Shown: in pieces, positions 6,033 through 6,710 of the stretch
Numbering within the stretch: the first letter of the stretch is position 1
Layout of the letters: each line of letters opens with the position of its first letter
Origin: Spirochaetaceae bacterium
GTDB lineage: Bacteria > Spirochaetota > Spirochaetia > B11-G9
Assembly: GCA_030600745.1 (NCBI GenBank)
Contig: JAUVLL010000186.1
Span: 1 to 6,710 of the forward strand
Direction of reading: 5' to 3'
Length of the DNA: 6,710 nt
Position numbers and translations under genes: made by a program
Notes under the pieces: generated by a model
Told to the model about the DNA's origin: nothing
The model's input: the letters and a program-made list of their open reading frames with translations, nothing else
Databases searched by the model: none

Positions 6033-6677
6033 CTATCCTAACCCGGGAAGCAGTTCTTTTAATCCGGATGTAAAGATCATAAATGCAAGACTAAGCAGTA
6101 TTATGCCGCCAATTCTGGTTATGACATCATTTCCTTGCGCTCCTATTCTTTTAAGCACAGAACCCGAGAAAAAATATGTGGCAAACACCAGTAATCCATG
6201 AATAAGAATTACTACATTGAATGCAAGTCTGTCTCCTATGCTCACGACCTGACTCGCCTGGGTCACAACAAGTGCTATCGTTCCGGCTCCCATAGTAATG
6301 GGAAAGATAAGGGGCGTAACAATGATCGAATGCCAGTCCTCATCCTGATTAATTGAATCCTGATCAACCTTACGACGAGGAGAACCGCCTTTACTTATCA
6401 TAGGAAGAGAAGCCATAATAAGTACCAGTCCCCCTGCACACCTAAGGGATGCAAGAGATATACCAAGAACTTCCAGGATAAAATCTCCCAACCATGCAAT
6501 AAGAGTTAGATTTATCACTGTAAAAAGCCCAACTCTAAAGGCAATCCTGTTCCTGATACCGGGACTGAAATTCCTGGTAAGAGCTGTGTATGGTCCTATA
6601 ACTGCGAAGGGGCTGAAAATTGAGAACAGGGCCACCAGATAGAGAAGCAGTTCTTTAATTGAAAATGTCATTTCCAT
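6033..6677 (-). CDS. MarC family (UPF0056) integral membrane protein
   Basis: This 214-residue inner-membrane protein belongs to the MarC/UPF0056 family, whose biochemical role is not settled; the old link to multiple antibiotic resistance is not supported. Six membrane helices are visible at about 7-29, 45-67, 72-93, 118-138, 148-170 and 185-206, with a charged cytoplasmic or periplasmic loop at about 96-116 (GGSPRRKVDQDS). Family landmarks are present in altered form: FSPFAVIGPY at 21-30 where NPxGxxPxF is usual, TPLIFPITMGAGTI at 121-134 where GPG is usual, the RIGGIILLSLAF segment of the last helix and the GLKELLPG ending. Length is normal. ATG at 6677 is used; a second ATG at 6671 is possible. 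No Shine-Dalgarno sequence precedes it. It lies 75 bp upstream of the regulator gene on the same strand, with no clear terminator between, so some read-through is possible, but a functional link to the two-component pair is not shown. Confidence 0.92.
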   Translation of the reverse strand: MEMTFSIKELLLYLVALFSIFSPFAVIGPYTALTRNFSPGIRNRIAFRVGLFTVINLTLIAWLGDFILEVLGISLASLRCAGGLVLIMASLPMISKGGSPRRKVDQDSINQDEDWHSIIVTPLIFPITMGAGTIALVVTQASQVVSIGDRLAFNVVILIHGLLVFATYFFSGSVLKRIGAQGNDVITRIGGIILLSLAFMIFTSGLKELLPGLG

Positions 6678-6684
6678 GATTACT

Positions 6685-6690
6685 ATTGTA
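6685..6690 (-). promoter_or_regulatory. Candidate -10 element of the MarC gene, leaderless geometry
   Basis: TACAAT (6690-6685 on the minus strand) lies exactly 7 nt before the ATG at 6677, the same spacing and nearly the same flanks (TACAATAGTAATC against TACAATAATAATT) as the regulator gene. The -35 would fall at or past the window edge, so it cannot be assessed. Confidence 0.4.
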
Positions 6691-6710
6691 GATAAAAATA
6701 ATTATTATTC

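Overview
The window reads as ordinary bacterial chromosome of low to moderate GC. It holds four protein genes, all on the minus strand, and one plus-strand tRNA gene. The gene families (a propeller-sensor histidine kinase, a receiver protein with a Cys4 tail, a MarC-type membrane protein and a stand-alone B12-type radical SAM protein) are typical of free-living, environmental Gram-negative-type bacteria such as deltaproteobacteria-like lineages, spirochaetes and some Bacteroidota-like groups. I cannot fix the phylum from the sequence alone; a free-living spirochaete or deltaproteobacterium-like organism is my best guess, held weakly.

Layout from left to right. Positions 1-135 are non-coding: an AT-rich stretch, then a G-run/C-run segment just past the stop of the first gene. 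Positions 136-1479 (minus) encode a radical SAM protein with a CxxxCxxC cluster motif. Positions 1480-1620 form a control region. It contains a perfect loopless 42-bp palindrome at 1542-1583, a candidate promoter facing left into the radical SAM gene, and a candidate promoter facing right into tRNA-Cys(GCA) at 1621-1692. The tRNA has no encoded CCA and ends 12 bp from the stop codon of the next, convergent gene. Positions 1705-5322 (minus) encode a 1205-residue membrane histidine kinase with a 14-blade Reg_prop sensor, a Y_Y_Y domain, one internal membrane helix, HisKA, HATPase and a C-terminal helical extension. Its start codon overlaps the stop of a response regulator (5319-5957, minus) by 4 bp (ATGA). 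That regulator has a receiver domain, a coiled coil and a CxxC...CxxC tail in place of a DNA-binding domain. Positions 6033-6677 (minus) encode a six-helix MarC-family inner-membrane protein.

How they work together. The response regulator and kinase form a translationally coupled two-component pair. The large propeller sensor probably faces the periplasm and signals through the kinase core to the receiver. The output is not a recognisable transcription factor, so the regulator may act by protein contact through its cysteine module. MarC lies just upstream on the same strand but seems to have its own promoter. The radical SAM gene is a separate transcription unit.

The items most worth a second look are the Cys4-tailed regulator paired with a Bacteroidetes-style sensor that lacks the usual fused output, the shared TACAAT-7 nt-ATG arrangement that predicts leaderless mRNAs for two genes, and the perfect palindrome that appears to supply the -35 element of the tRNA-Cys promoter. 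I found no CRISPR array, transposase, phage gene or obviously new multi-gene system.
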